A DNA stretch of 64,000 nucleotides from an uncultured bacterium (GTDB lineage Bacteria > Patescibacteriota > Saccharimonadia > Saccharimonadales > Saccharimonadaceae): assembly GCA_938030735.1 (NCBI GenBank), contig CALHIM010000011.1, positions 1 to 64,000 on the forward strand. The letters run 5' to 3'. A model generated the notes under the pieces. It did no database searches and was not told the origin of the DNA. It saw only the letters and a list, made by a program, of their open reading frames with translations. Position numbers and translations under genes: made by a program. Below, piece after piece: positions 16,229 to 24,494 of this stretch. The stretch's first letter is position 1, and every line of letters starts with the position of its first letter.

Positions 16229-16843
16229 TTATAATTTTTCAAGTATATTCTCTTTATCAAAGACTATTTTGTAATTATTTTTAAATAACCCTTTCATAAA
16301 GGTATCTTGCGTGGTATATCGATAGTAAAAATCTTCCATAGATAAAATCATATAGTTTAGCTCGCGGCCTTCTTTTTTCTCAATATCTGAAGCCCAATTC
16401 GAAAGCTTTTTATCCTGATTATTTCCAACTATTAACATATCAATATCCGAATCCGCATCATCAACGAAAACTCCAAATAATACAAGAATATCTATTTGTT
16501 TTTGAATATTTTCAACTTCAGACTGCCATCTATCTATAGAAGATATTTTTTTATCAACAGAAGCACTCTCATTCATTTTAACTCCGGCAAAAATCGCCCT
16601 TAGCGGAAGGTAATATTTAAACCTCTGGTTCGCTTGATAGAAAATCTTCCTATCTTCTGTTGAGTTTTTTACAACACCAACACTTTCAAGATTGGTTAGC
16701 TCTCTCCGAACAGAGTTAACTTGCTCATCAATAATTCGCGATATTTCACGAACATAAAACTTCTCTTCTGGACTATTGAAAAATAGGTTTAAAAGTTTAA
16801 CCCTCGTTTTTGAGCCAAATAGTGCATTTATACTCTGTTCCAT
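16229..16843 (-). CDS. Winged-helix regulator fused to a nucleotidyltransferase-like domain
   Basis: The 204-aa protein has two parts. Residues 1-90 are an ArsR/MarR-like winged helix (SRIIDEQVNSVRRELTNLES). Residues 100-200 resemble an MNT/KNTase-type nucleotidyltransferase (ILVLFGVFVDDADSDIDMLIVG), with the two metal aspartates present but Gly-Val in place of the usual Gly-Ser. Families with this layout are regulators or antitoxin-like proteins. TAAAAT at 16850-16855, in a TGG-TAAAAT extended context, lies 6 nt before the ATG, so it is leaderless. It heads the operon with the MBL-fold gene. Confidence 0.75.
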   Translation of the reverse strand: MEQSINALFGSKTRVKLLNLFFNSPEEKFYVREISRIIDEQVNSVRRELTNLESVGVVKNSTEDRKIFYQANQRFKYYLPLRAIFAGVKMNESASVDKKISSIDRWQSEVENIQKQIDILVLFGVFVDDADSDIDMLIVGNNQDKKLSNWASDIEKKEGRELNYMILSMEDFYYRYTTQDTFMKGLFKNNYKIVFDKENILEKL

Positions 16844-16884
16844 AAATCTATTTTACCATATTTTTTAAAAATCAACCAGACCTT

Positions 16885-17769
16885 TTACAACTTTTTTATA
16901 CATTTTTTAATTTTCGAAATAATAAATTGTTCAGCATCTTTTAAATTAAGCCATACTATATCTTTATTTCTCTTCATAAAAGTCATCTGTCTTTTAGCTA
17001 ATCTCCAATCCTGCACAGACATCTTATCAATAAGTTCCTTCTTATCCAATTCTCCATTCAAAAACTTTCGAATTAATGGATAAGCATTTGCTGTCATTGC
17101 TTCAGAATTTGAGCTATATTTCTGTTCAACTTTTTTATATTCTTCGATTATTCCAGAATTAAAAAAATGTTCATTCCTTTTAAAGATTTTTTCTCGAAGT
17201 TCTTCACGATTAGTTGTTATTCCTACAACAATATTATTATACTTATTGTGTTTTTTACAACTTTTACCCTTTTCGCTTATGCTTTTCTCTATTGATCTAA
17301 TTAAATATCGCTTATTCTTATTATTTTCTGGCATTTCAATTTCATTTTTAAAAATATAATTTTGTAAATATTCGACAGTTCTCTGGTTCAAGTCTTTTCG
17401 AAAATTATCATCAACTTCACCACCAAAGTCATAATCATATAAAACCGCATCAATATATAATCCAGTTCCACCAACTAAAAATGGAATTTTACCACGATCC
17501 AAAATATCATCAATTTTAGCATAGGCATATTCCTTAAAATCTGCCGCAGTAAAACGCTCTCCAGGCTCAACTAGATCAAATCCCCAATGAACAACACCTT
17601 CTTGATCCTTAGTTGTTGGTTTCGCAGAAGCAATATTAATATCTTTATAAACCGCACGCGAATCAGCCGAGATAATTTCGCCATTAAAAAGTTTAGCTAA
17701 TTTAATAGCTAAACTTGTCTTCCCGCTTGCGGTAGGGCCAGTGATTATAACTAAAGTGTTATTTCTCAT
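16885..17769 (-). CDS. miaA: tRNA dimethylallyltransferase
   Basis: This 294-aa enzyme adds an isopentenyl group to A37 of tRNAs reading UNN codons. It shows the P-loop ITGPTASGKTSLAIKLAK, SADSRAVYKDINIASAKPT, HWGFDLVEPGERFTAADF, VGGTGLYIDAVLYDYDF, and a C-terminal QMTFMKRNKDIVWL. Length is normal. It lies 3 nt downstream of thrS on the same strand, so it is probably co-transcribed. Confidence 0.95.
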   Translation of the reverse strand: MRNNTLVIITGPTASGKTSLAIKLAKLFNGEIISADSRAVYKDINIASAKPTTKDQEGVVHWGFDLVEPGERFTAADFKEYAYAKIDDILDRGKIPFLVGGTGLYIDAVLYDYDFGGEVDDNFRKDLNQRTVEYLQNYIFKNEIEMPENNKNKRYLIRSIEKSISEKGKSCKKHNKYNNIVVGITTNREELREKIFKRNEHFFNSGIIEEYKKVEQKYSSNSEAMTANAYPLIRKFLNGELDKKELIDKMSVQDWRLAKRQMTFMKRNKDIVWLNLKDAEQFIISKIKKCIKKL

Positions 17770-17772
17770 ACT

Positions 17773-19590
17773 TTATATTTTTCGAATAAATTCCGCTAAA
17801 TCTTGAAGAGCAACTTTTTCTTCATCGAATTCACTATTTTTTCGAAAACGAACACTAACTTCATTATTTTCTTTATCTTTAGGACCAATAATCAGCTGAA
17901 CTGGAATTTTCATTGCAGTCGCCTCACGAATTTTCTTTCCTAATGATTCGTTGCGCCCATCCACCGAATAGCGAATCTCATTAAATCTAACTGGCGAATC
18001 AAGAACAGTAGCTGAAAGAATTTTCGAGACTTCTCCAACATAATCATTTAAAGTATCATTTATCGTCAAAATTCGAACTTGCTCAGGAGCTGCCCAAAAA
18101 TCAAACCAGCCAGCTTTATGCTCAATATAAACGCTCATAAATCGCTCAATTGAACCGAGCAAAGCGCAGTGAATCATTACAGGTCGTTCATCTTGGCCTT
18201 CAGAATTTTTATATGAAAGTTCGAATCGCTTAGGCTGAACAAAATCAAGCTGAACCGTTGCAACTTGGTGTTCACGACCAATTGCATCTGTTGCCATAAA
18301 GTCGATTTTTGGCCCGTAAAATGCTGCTTCACCCTCTTCTTCAAAATAATCTAAATTATTCGAAATAACCGCTTTTTTAAGCTGATTTTGCGCACTTTCC
18401 CAAACCGCCAAATTACCAAGATAGCTATCAGAATCATCACGATAGCTAAGGCGCACTCGAAGTTTCATTCCAATTCCAGAATAAAGCTCATGGGCAGCCG
18501 CCAACAAGTTTTGAATTTCACCCTCAATTTGATCAGTTCGACAAAAAATATGTGAATCATCTTGCGTCAAGGAACGAACACGATTTAACCCACCGAGCTC
18601 ACCAGTTTGCTCATCACGATAATCTGTTGTTGTTTCAAGATAACGGATTGGTAAATCTTTATAGCTTCTTGGATTCGAAGCAAAAATCTGTGTATGATGC
18701 GGGCAGTTCATTGGCTTTAATGCAAATTGACCACCAGTAACCTGCGATTTCACTAAGAAAAGCTCTTCGCCAAATTTAGCCCAATGTCCAGATTTTTCAT
18801 ACAAATCTTTTTTAGTAATGTGCGGAGTCCAAACTTTTTCGAAACCGTATTTTTGACGTAATTGATTTGAATAGTTCGCTAAAACATCACGTAAAATTGT
18901 TCCACGCGGCGTGAAAAGTGGCAAACCGATACCGACAAGTGGAGAAACAGTATATAAATCAAGTTCTTTACCAAGTTTGCGGTGATCACGTTTTTTAGCT
19001 TCCTCTATTCGTTCAAGATATTCATCAAGCTCCTCTTGAGTTTCGAAAGCTACACCATAAAGTCGCTGCATTTGCGGATTTTTTTCATTACCACGCCAAT
19101 AAGCACCCGCTACACGCATCAATTTAAAAGCACCAACTTCTTTAGTATTCGAAAGATGTGGACCACGGCACAAGTCTTTATAATTTCCATTAGTATAAAA
19201 GCTAACAGTTTCAGCACCGTTACCAAGTTCAAAATCACCCTCAGCAAGAATTTTCGCATTTGTTGTGCCAGTATTTTTCAAATCGTTCAAAAGCTCCAAT
19301 TTATATGGCTGATTATTTTCTTTCGCCCACTCGATTGCTTCTTCAATCGAAACTTCACTTCGCACAAAATCTTGCTTTTCAGCAATAATTCGCCGCATAG
19401 CTTTTTCAATTTTACCAAAGTTTTTTTCTGAAATTTTATTTTCACCTAAATCAATATCATAATAAAAACCATCATCAATTGCTGGGCCAACGCCAAATTT
19501 TGCATCCTTATAAATTCGTTGAACCGCCGCCGCCATAATATGAGCAAGGCTGTGGCGCATTTTAAAAAGTTTTTCTTCTTTATTCTCCAC
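17773..19590 (-). CDS. thrS: Threonyl-tRNA synthetase lacking the TGS domain
   Basis: This 605-aa class II synthetase charges tRNA-Thr. It begins directly in the second editing domain (MRHSLAHIM near residue 11, with the HxxxH motif; later CRGPHLSN). The catalytic core follows (GLPLFTPRGTILRDVL, MNCPHHTQIF, REHQVATVQLDF, MIHCALLGSIERF), then the anticodon-binding domain. The N-terminal TGS domain of about 60 residues found in E. coli is absent, and no start further upstream would restore it. It is followed by miaA. Confidence 0.95.
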   Translation of the reverse strand: MENKEEKLFKMRHSLAHIMAAAVQRIYKDAKFGVGPAIDDGFYYDIDLGENKISEKNFGKIEKAMRRIIAEKQDFVRSEVSIEEAIEWAKENNQPYKLELLNDLKNTGTTNAKILAEGDFELGNGAETVSFYTNGNYKDLCRGPHLSNTKEVGAFKLMRVAGAYWRGNEKNPQMQRLYGVAFETQEELDEYLERIEEAKKRDHRKLGKELDLYTVSPLVGIGLPLFTPRGTILRDVLANYSNQLRQKYGFEKVWTPHITKKDLYEKSGHWAKFGEELFLVKSQVTGGQFALKPMNCPHHTQIFASNPRSYKDLPIRYLETTTDYRDEQTGELGGLNRVRSLTQDDSHIFCRTDQIEGEIQNLLAAAHELYSGIGMKLRVRLSYRDDSDSYLGNLAVWESAQNQLKKAVISNNLDYFEEEGEAAFYGPKIDFMATDAIGREHQVATVQLDFVQPKRFELSYKNSEGQDERPVMIHCALLGSIERFMSVYIEHKAGWFDFWAAPEQVRILTINDTLNDYVGEVSKILSATVLDSPVRFNEIRYSVDGRNESLGKKIREATAMKIPVQLIIGPKDKENNEVSVRFRKNSEFDEEKVALQDLAEFIRKI

Positions 19591-19640
19591 TTAAAATCCT
19601 TTCGAAAATAATATCTTAACTCTTTTTATTTTATCACCAC

Positions 19641-19669
19641 TTGAATTTTCTTGCAAGCTTTGCTAAAAT
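19641..19669 (+). promoter_or_regulatory. tRNA-Val promoter
   Basis: TTGAAT (19641-19646), 17 nt, then TAAAAT (19664-19669), 8 nt before the tRNA. Confidence 0.8.
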
Positions 19670-19677
19670 AAAACCAC

Positions 19678-19754
19678 GGGCGATTAGCTCAGTTGGCTAG
19701 AGCGTCACATTGACGTTGTGAAAGTCAGAGGTTCGAGTCCTCTATCGCCCACCA
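19678..19754 (+). tRNA. tRNA-Val (GAC), CCA encoded
   Basis: The acceptor stem GGGCGAT/ATCGCCC, D-arm, anticodon stem TCACA/TGTGA with loop TTGACGT (anticodon GAC) and T-arm AGAGG-TTCGAGT-CCTCT all fold. The gene ends in ACCA. Confidence 0.96.
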
Positions 19755-19813
19755 ACTTATAATATAGTAATTCCTTTAATTATATTGTTAGTTTTTATAA
19801 TCAATGTTCTAAG

Positions 19814-19845
19814 ATATCGCACTCAATGTGCGGTATTTTAGTTTT
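19814..19845 (+). terminator. tRNA-Val terminator
   Basis: ATATCGCAC-TCAAT-GTGCGGTAT followed by TTTAGTTTT. Confidence 0.75.
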
Positions 19846-19993
19846 GTAAAATTATCACTATTTTCATATTTTCTTTTTCACTATATATAGCGTTATGATA
19901 TTTTTAGTTTTACACATTCTGCCAAAGCTTTTCCACAAGCTGGTTTTTAGCTTTCGAAAATTTTTATTCATTTGGTGAGATATTTATTTTAGG

Positions 19994-20070
19994 TTGTTCG
20001 CTTTTTTAAATTTGACTTTCGTGTGAAATGTTTTATTTTCAAAAACTCAATTTTATTAAAAAGCGAACAA
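19994..20070. repeat. 13-bp inverted repeat enclosing a shared 18-bp element
   Basis: TTGTTCGCTTTTT (19994-20006) is repeated in reverse complement at 20058-20070. Between the arms, 20015-20032 (ACTTTCGTGTGAAATGTT) is identical to 57883-57900 in the valS leader. No ORF lies inside. The remaining sequence from 19846 to 20112 shows nothing else I can name. Confidence 0.6.
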
Positions 20071-20112
20071 AATTTTCAACTTTTGAAAAAGACACTCAAT
20101 ATCATAATATGC

Positions 20113-20141
20113 TTGCTTTTTTAAATAAAACGCTGTAAAAT
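20113..20141 (+). promoter_or_regulatory. Promoter of an unidentified small RNA
   Basis: TTGCTT (20113-20118), 17 nt, then TAAAAT (20136-20141). Confidence 0.7.
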
Positions 20142-20147
20142 AAAAAA

Positions 20148-20345
20148 CGAGGTTAGGACTTCGGAAAAAGCCTAATCAGGTTTGGGCAAAAATTAGAAAA
20201 ATAAGAAAGTTTTTCTAGCAACCTGTTACATTCATGCTTTTACATATTATTTTTTCGTCACCCAAACGACGACGCATTTTTTGGCAAGGTTTAGAGAAAT
20301 CTTGCCAAAATATCCCTACATTAGGCGGTCAAATTGGCCGCTTTT
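20148..20345 (+). ncRNA. Unidentified structured RNA, about 200 nt
   Basis: A promoter upstream and an intrinsic terminator (GCGGTC-AAATT-GGCCGC-TTTT, 20325-20345) bound a non-coding stretch. Within it are TTAGG/CCTAA, CAGGTT/AACCTG enclosing AGAAAAA/TTTTTCT, and TTTTGGCAAG/CTTGCCAAAA. GTTTGGG and a later CCCAAAC could form a 7-bp pseudoknot. No ORF of note. I cannot assign a family; its size would suit a 6S-like RNA, but that is only a guess. Confidence 0.55.
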
Positions 20346-20366
20346 AAATTCCATAAATATTAGGCA

Positions 20367-20393
20367 AAATAAAAACACTCTTTTCGGAGTGCT
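20367..20393 (-). terminator. GT2 gene terminator
   Basis: On the minus strand, GCACTC-CGAAAA-GAGTGT is followed by TTTTATTTT, overlapping the end of the glycosyltransferase gene. Confidence 0.8.
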
Positions 20394-22081
20394 TATTTTT
20401 TTTGCTTCTTTAAAGCTCGTTTTTTAGCTCTTTCAGCCTTCGCGCGTTCAACATCTTCAATTCGCCCCTTTTCAGTAACATCAAATTTATCAAGATATTT
20501 ACCGAATGCTAAGCGAGTTTGCGAATATGCCGCTGCTGCTGCGTTATAACATATTGAAGTTACGGGCATATAAACCCACTGCGCAACCATCCATAAAGAA
20601 CGACGTTTTTTATAACGCTCTGGGCGTGGCGGTAGCATTTTTAAGCTAATCAAGATTGTGATAAAAATCCCCACAGTTGCAACTTGCTGAAGCGTGCTAA
20701 TTACATTCGGTAATTGATGCACAATCACACTACGAGAAGAAGCAGCATAAACAATCAGTGGCACCCAACCGCCAAAGGCAGCCATTGGTGATTGAAAAAC
20801 AGCTGTTACATGCCCATCAATCAAGCGAATAAGTTTCATTAAACCATCAACAATTGGCACATTGCGGTTTTTCGAAAAGTATAAATTGGCAACATATGGT
20901 ATATCGCTTGCTCCATACATCCAGCGACGAAGCTGAATAAACTGTGCCTTGAGCGTTTTTGGTAAAGTTTCACTCAAAACAGCATCTTGGTAAATTGGCA
21001 CACGAATCGGCACTACATAATAATCACCACCGAAATGAAAATAACTTCTCCAAAATTGATGACCATCTTCAACAATTGTGCGAGTTGACCAAAAATCCAT
21101 TTCAACTAAAGCATCAAGAGGTTGTGAGTGCGAAGCAAAATTTCGTAAAAGATGCGGCCGCATTGTTGAAACGATATTCCAGAACGAGTTACCAGTTGCA
21201 ACCACACGCATTGGAGCTGGAACATCCCAAATATTATTCAAAAATAATGAAACCGGCTGATACGAAAGTTTTTTACGGTCTTCATGAATAATAAAACTAT
21301 AAGTTGCGCAAGCAAAATATTCCTTATGCGGCTTATTGTCACTATCAAGCGTTGTAACGAGTACATTTTCGAAAGCAATTTTATTGTTTTCGCAATATTT
21401 TTGAAGCGCTCGCCCAGCAAAAGTGATATTTCCGCCCTTTCCAACAACTTCATTTGGTAGATTTTTTGGGTGTTTCACAATTTCAAAAGCACCAAAGCTT
21501 TTCGAAAATTCTTTTTTAAGCCTAATTGCAGTTTTTTCAATTTCTTCACCGCCCCGCTCTTCATATGCCAAGAAAATAAGTAAGTTTTTTACATCATAAT
21601 TTGAAGCTAAAACAGATTGAATAGTTGGCTGAATCACTTCATAAGGCTCATTATAAGCTGCGATGATTACCGCATTTTTCACATTTGATGGCTTTGGAAA
21701 GCTAGTTGGATTTTTTATAATATCATTCAAATTTCGAAGGTGGTTTTTAAACTCGTATTCGTTATTTCTCTGATTTTTGAGAATATCTAAAGATTTTTCA
21801 GCACTCTCAAGTTCATTTAGACGTTTATTCCAATCAACTTTTTGAGCTTTTTCAATCTGAATATGACCCGTTATCATTCGATAAGCGATCCCAATAGCCT
21901 TAACGAGAAGAGTTGTAATGATCGTTAAAAGATAGAGAGAGGCCAAGAAAGGAGAAAAAGCCGAAAGCATAAACATTAAAATAATTGCGCCAAAGCTCAA
22001 AAAAGCTGGCAGAATTTCGAAAAAGCGATACTTAAAAGTTCGCTTTCCGAGTGGAATTTCAATATCAACTTTCTTGCTCAT
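20393..22081 (-). CDS. Membrane glycosyltransferase, family GT2 (BcsA-like)
   Basis: This 562-aa integral membrane protein has two N-terminal helices (about residues 25-70), a cytoplasmic GT2 domain and two or three C-terminal helices. The catalytic signs are VIIAAYNEP, TTLDSDNKP (DxD), VEDGHQFWR (catalytic Asp) and QLRRWMYG, matching the Q/RxxRW acceptor motif of processive enzymes. It probably polymerises or adds sugars for a surface polysaccharide; the sugar is unknown. Its ATG overlaps the stop of the 123-aa membrane gene (TAATG). Confidence 0.88.
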   Translation of the reverse strand: MSKKVDIEIPLGKRTFKYRFFEILPAFLSFGAIILMFMLSAFSPFLASLYLLTIITTLLVKAIGIAYRMITGHIQIEKAQKVDWNKRLNELESAEKSLDILKNQRNNEYEFKNHLRNLNDIIKNPTSFPKPSNVKNAVIIAAYNEPYEVIQPTIQSVLASNYDVKNLLIFLAYEERGGEEIEKTAIRLKKEFSKSFGAFEIVKHPKNLPNEVVGKGGNITFAGRALQKYCENNKIAFENVLVTTLDSDNKPHKEYFACATYSFIIHEDRKKLSYQPVSLFLNNIWDVPAPMRVVATGNSFWNIVSTMRPHLLRNFASHSQPLDALVEMDFWSTRTIVEDGHQFWRSYFHFGGDYYVVPIRVPIYQDAVLSETLPKTLKAQFIQLRRWMYGASDIPYVANLYFSKNRNVPIVDGLMKLIRLIDGHVTAVFQSPMAAFGGWVPLIVYAASSRSVIVHQLPNVISTLQQVATVGIFITILISLKMLPPRPERYKKRRSLWMVAQWVYMPVTSICYNAAAAAYSQTRLAFGKYLDKFDVTEKGRIEDVERAKAERAKKRALKKQKK

Positions 22082-22452
22082 TAGTTTGGGATCTCGCGAA
22101 TTGAAGTGCCTATAATTATCATACCAACTAGAACAAGAATAATACTAAAAATTGCAAAAACCGCAGCCACACGCCTACCAGAAATGCTATAAATTTTTGC
22201 AATAATAATATTATGAATAAATGAAATAATTAGACTAAAAATAGCCAAAATAATACGATAAATCCAGGAATCTTTATAAAACTCACTAGTTCCAAAAACC
22301 GTATAACGCACGTTCAAAAGATAGTCATACGATTTTGTGTTTAAAATCATAAAAATAAAGAAAATAATTCCAGATATAAATACAGAAGCCATCAAAATTA
22401 ACATTTTGCGGTCTTTTAAAATTGGTTTAAATAAATTAGCTATTGTTTTCAT
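22081..22452 (-). CDS. Small membrane protein between tRNA-Thr and GT2
   Basis: This 123-aa protein, mostly hydrophobic with three to four helices, is not recognised; it is perhaps a partner of the glycosyltransferase that it overlaps. Its ATG lies only 11 nt after the CCA end of tRNA-Thr, with no ribosome binding site and no separate promoter. The mRNA is therefore probably released by tRNA 3' processing and is almost leaderless. Confidence 0.6.
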   Translation of the reverse strand: MKTIANLFKPILKDRKMLILMASVFISGIIFFIFMILNTKSYDYLLNVRYTVFGTSEFYKDSWIYRIILAIFSLIISFIHNIIIAKIYSISGRRVAAVFAIFSIILVLVGMIIIGTSIREIPN

Positions 22453-22463
22453 AAAAAATAAAT

Positions 22464-22539
22464 TGGAGCCGATGAGCAGGATTGAACTGCTGACCTACGC
22501 GTTACGAGTGCGTTGCTCTACCAACTGAGCTACATCGGC
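22464..22539 (-). tRNA. tRNA-Thr (CGT), CCA encoded
   Basis: Acceptor stem GCCGATG/CATCGGC, anticodon loop CTCGTAA (anticodon CGT), T-arm AGCAG-TTCAATC-CTGCT, ending TCCA. An extended -10 (TGG-TATAAT) lies just upstream on the minus strand. One mismatch closes the anticodon stem next to the loop. Confidence 0.93.
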
Positions 22540-22590
22540 ATATACTTAAATTATACCACAAACTTTTTGAAAAATAAACCAAAAAAGTGC

Positions 22591-22619
22591 TTGATTTTTT
22601 GCTGGGAGTCTGATAAAAT
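22591..22619 (+). promoter_or_regulatory. tRNA-Asp promoter
   Basis: TTGATT (22591-22596), 17 nt, then TAAAAT (22614-22619). Confidence 0.8.
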
Positions 22620-22636
22620 TGTATTAGTCTACTGAT

Positions 22637-22714
22637 GCGCTCGTGGTATAGTTGGCCTAGTACGCCTCCCTGTCACGGAGGAGATCGCCGGTTCGAATCC
22701 GGTCGGGCGCGCCA
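22637..22714 (+). tRNA. tRNA-Asp (GTC), CCA encoded
   Basis: Acceptor stem GCGCTCG/CGGGCGC, anticodon stem CCTCC/GGAGG with loop CTGTCAC (anticodon GTC), T-arm GCCGG-TTCGAAT-CCGGT, ending GCCA. Confidence 0.96.
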
Positions 22715-22730
22715 AATTTAGACTTTAAAG

Positions 22731-22756
22731 AATCGCTTTCGAGCGATTTTTTATTT
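22731..22756 (+). terminator. tRNA-Asp terminator
   Basis: AATCGCT-TTCG-AGCGATT followed by a T run. Confidence 0.88.
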
Positions 22757-22810
22757 TATTTAATCTATTAAGACAAAAATAAAAAGCACAACTTTTGCTG
22801 TGCAATTTAT

Positions 22811-23860
22811 TTAGTCAACTTTAATATATTTTTGAATCTTACCATCTTTTTCTAGCTGTTCGAGTTGTTTATTGAACTCGGTAAATTTAATTTTTATCGA
22901 TTCATAACTAACTTCATTATCAGTTTTTTCAATCAATTTAACTATGTAATAGCCATCACCCGAGTTTGAAATAAATGGTTCCGAAACTTCACCAACTTTT
23001 AATCCTGCCGCAATTTTAGAACGACCACCATCAATGTTAGTTTTTCGAACTTTTCCGGGTTTTGCGTATTCAATTTTATCGCCAAAATGTTCAACAGCCT
23101 TCGAAAAATTATTCGCATTTTCACTTAAATATTTTGAAACCTCATTTTTAAGATTTTCAGCCGTTTTATCAATTTGTGCAGTCACTTTTCGGCGAAGTAG
23201 TGGTAGCTCAATAAACATTCGGCGATATTCACTTGGCGAAAGACTATAATTATCGGCCGCAATTTTATATAAAGCGCTTTCAGTAAGCTCGGTATTTTGT
23301 ATTTTTCGCTGTGCGTCAAAAGCTTCACTAATTTCTTTATCTGAAACTGAAATTCCAAGTTCACGAGCCTTTTTTTGAGCATAAGCATTTGCGATTGCAT
23401 TTTTCATTGCTTTTGATTTATTTAAAGTTGAAAGTGCGTTTATATTATTGGCTCCTTCAATTTCATCTTTTTTAGCATTCGCAATTTGCATATTCGCTCG
23501 ATATTCCATCAAATAATCACTATAAAGTGCTTCCTCACCATCAACTTTTGCAATCGGAAACGGTAATATGGTTGTAAAACGATAAACAAACTCACTAGTG
23601 TTTTGAGCTTGATAAAGCTGATACCAAAGCAAGCTTGCACCCGTAATTAGAATTACGCCAGCAATAATTAAGGCGTTAATCACTAAACGATTTTTGCTAT
23701 ATTGCACAGGATATTTAAATTTTTTGCCCTTATTCAAAATCTCACGACGTTGTTCTTCAAGTGTCGTATTTGTAATTTTTGCAATCTGGCTTTCGTGAGA
23801 TTCAGGTTTTTTCGAAACCTTATCTCTAATTTTTTTGGCTTTTTCTCTAATATTCTTCAT
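22811..23860 (-). CDS. Membrane-anchored SurA/PrsA-like peptidyl-prolyl isomerase
   Basis: The predicted extracytoplasmic folding factor is 349 aa from ATG 23860, which follows GGAGGGAG. A longer frame exists but lacks a ribosome binding site. A basic cytoplasmic tail of about 60 residues is followed by one membrane helix (LVINALIIAGVILITG), a SurA-N-type helical domain and a C-terminal parvulin-like domain (KVGEVSEPFISNSGDGYYIVKL). The start overlaps the end of the PH-domain gene by 14 nt, so the two are co-transcribed. The parvulin domain is short, so isomerase activity is not certain. Confidence 0.82.
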   Translation of the reverse strand: MKNIREKAKKIRDKVSKKPESHESQIAKITNTTLEEQRREILNKGKKFKYPVQYSKNRLVINALIIAGVILITGASLLWYQLYQAQNTSEFVYRFTTILPFPIAKVDGEEALYSDYLMEYRANMQIANAKKDEIEGANNINALSTLNKSKAMKNAIANAYAQKKARELGISVSDKEISEAFDAQRKIQNTELTESALYKIAADNYSLSPSEYRRMFIELPLLRRKVTAQIDKTAENLKNEVSKYLSENANNFSKAVEHFGDKIEYAKPGKVRKTNIDGGRSKIAAGLKVGEVSEPFISNSGDGYYIVKLIEKTDNEVSYESIKIKFTEFNKQLEQLEKDGKIQKYIKVD

Positions 23861-24362
23861 TTTCTCCCTCCATTTCAACTTTCGAAATTGCATCTTGAAT
23901 TTTATTATAAATCTCTTCTGGATGTTCAACATTTTTAATTTCTAAATCACCCACAATTGTAAAAATATTAATTGTTCCAAAATGGAAAATTTCACCAAAA
24001 AAACCTGGGATTTCAAAATTAACACTTTGAATTTTCGAAAGCGGTAAGTCCATCATTTTTCGCCCAAAAAAGCCTTTTTGTGTAATCTGGCGAATCCGCT
24101 CATTCGAAACAATATAAAGAGAATAATACCAAAGCATAAATTGATAAAAAAATAAAATCAAACCAACAATAAATCCACCCGAAGCAATCCAAAGTGCATC
24201 CATTAGATTATCTGATGTTAGCATAAAAAATGTTGGCAAACAAGAAATCGCAAAAACGCCCAAAAAAAGGTAAAAACCCTTTCGCATTGCAATAATATGT
24301 TTTCGAAACATAAAGAGAAATTCTTCGCCTTCTCTTTGACCTTTAAAAATTTGTTCTTTCAT
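23847..24362 (-). CDS. Bacterial PH-domain membrane protein (YdbS/YdbT-like)
   Basis: This 171-aa protein has two membrane helices (about residues 30-50 and 62-82), then a bacterial pleckstrin-homology-like domain with IVSNERIRQITQKGFFGRK and LPLSKIQSVNFEIPGF, typical of DUF304 proteins. Function is unknown; they are envelope-associated. The ATG is 12 nt after the CCA end of tRNA-Arg with no ribosome binding site, so the mRNA probably starts at the processed tRNA end. Confidence 0.82.
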   Translation of the reverse strand: MKEQIFKGQREGEEFLFMFRKHIIAMRKGFYLFLGVFAISCLPTFFMLTSDNLMDALWIASGGFIVGLILFFYQFMLWYYSLYIVSNERIRQITQKGFFGRKMMDLPLSKIQSVNFEIPGFFGEIFHFGTINIFTIVGDLEIKNVEHPEEIYNKIQDAISKVEMEGENEEY

Positions 24363-24374
24363 AAATAAATTTAG

Positions 24375-24451
24375 TGGTACCCCGGATAGGAATCGAACCT
24401 ATAACCTTTTCCTTAGGACGGAACTGCTCTATCCAATTGAGCTACCGAGGC
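24375..24451 (-). tRNA. tRNA-Arg (CCT), CCA encoded
   Basis: Acceptor stem GCCTCGG pairs with CCGGGGT through G-U wobbles. Anticodon loop GTCCTAA gives anticodon CCT. T-arm ATAGG-TTCGATT-CCTAT, ending ACCA. Confidence 0.93.
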
Positions 24452-24494
24452 TCACTACTCTATTTTACCAGATTTTTAAAAAAATAGCGAGATT

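Noticed and set aside
15578..16843. HTH-nucleotidyltransferase plus MBL-fold pair as a toxin-antitoxin system
   Set aside because: The regulator resembles an MNT-like domain, but its partner is not a HEPN protein and the stop-to-start spacing is ordinary; too little evidence.
19994..20070. Small insertion element or MITE bounded by 13-bp inverted repeats
   Set aside because: Only 77 bp long, with no target-site duplication visible and no second full copy in the window.
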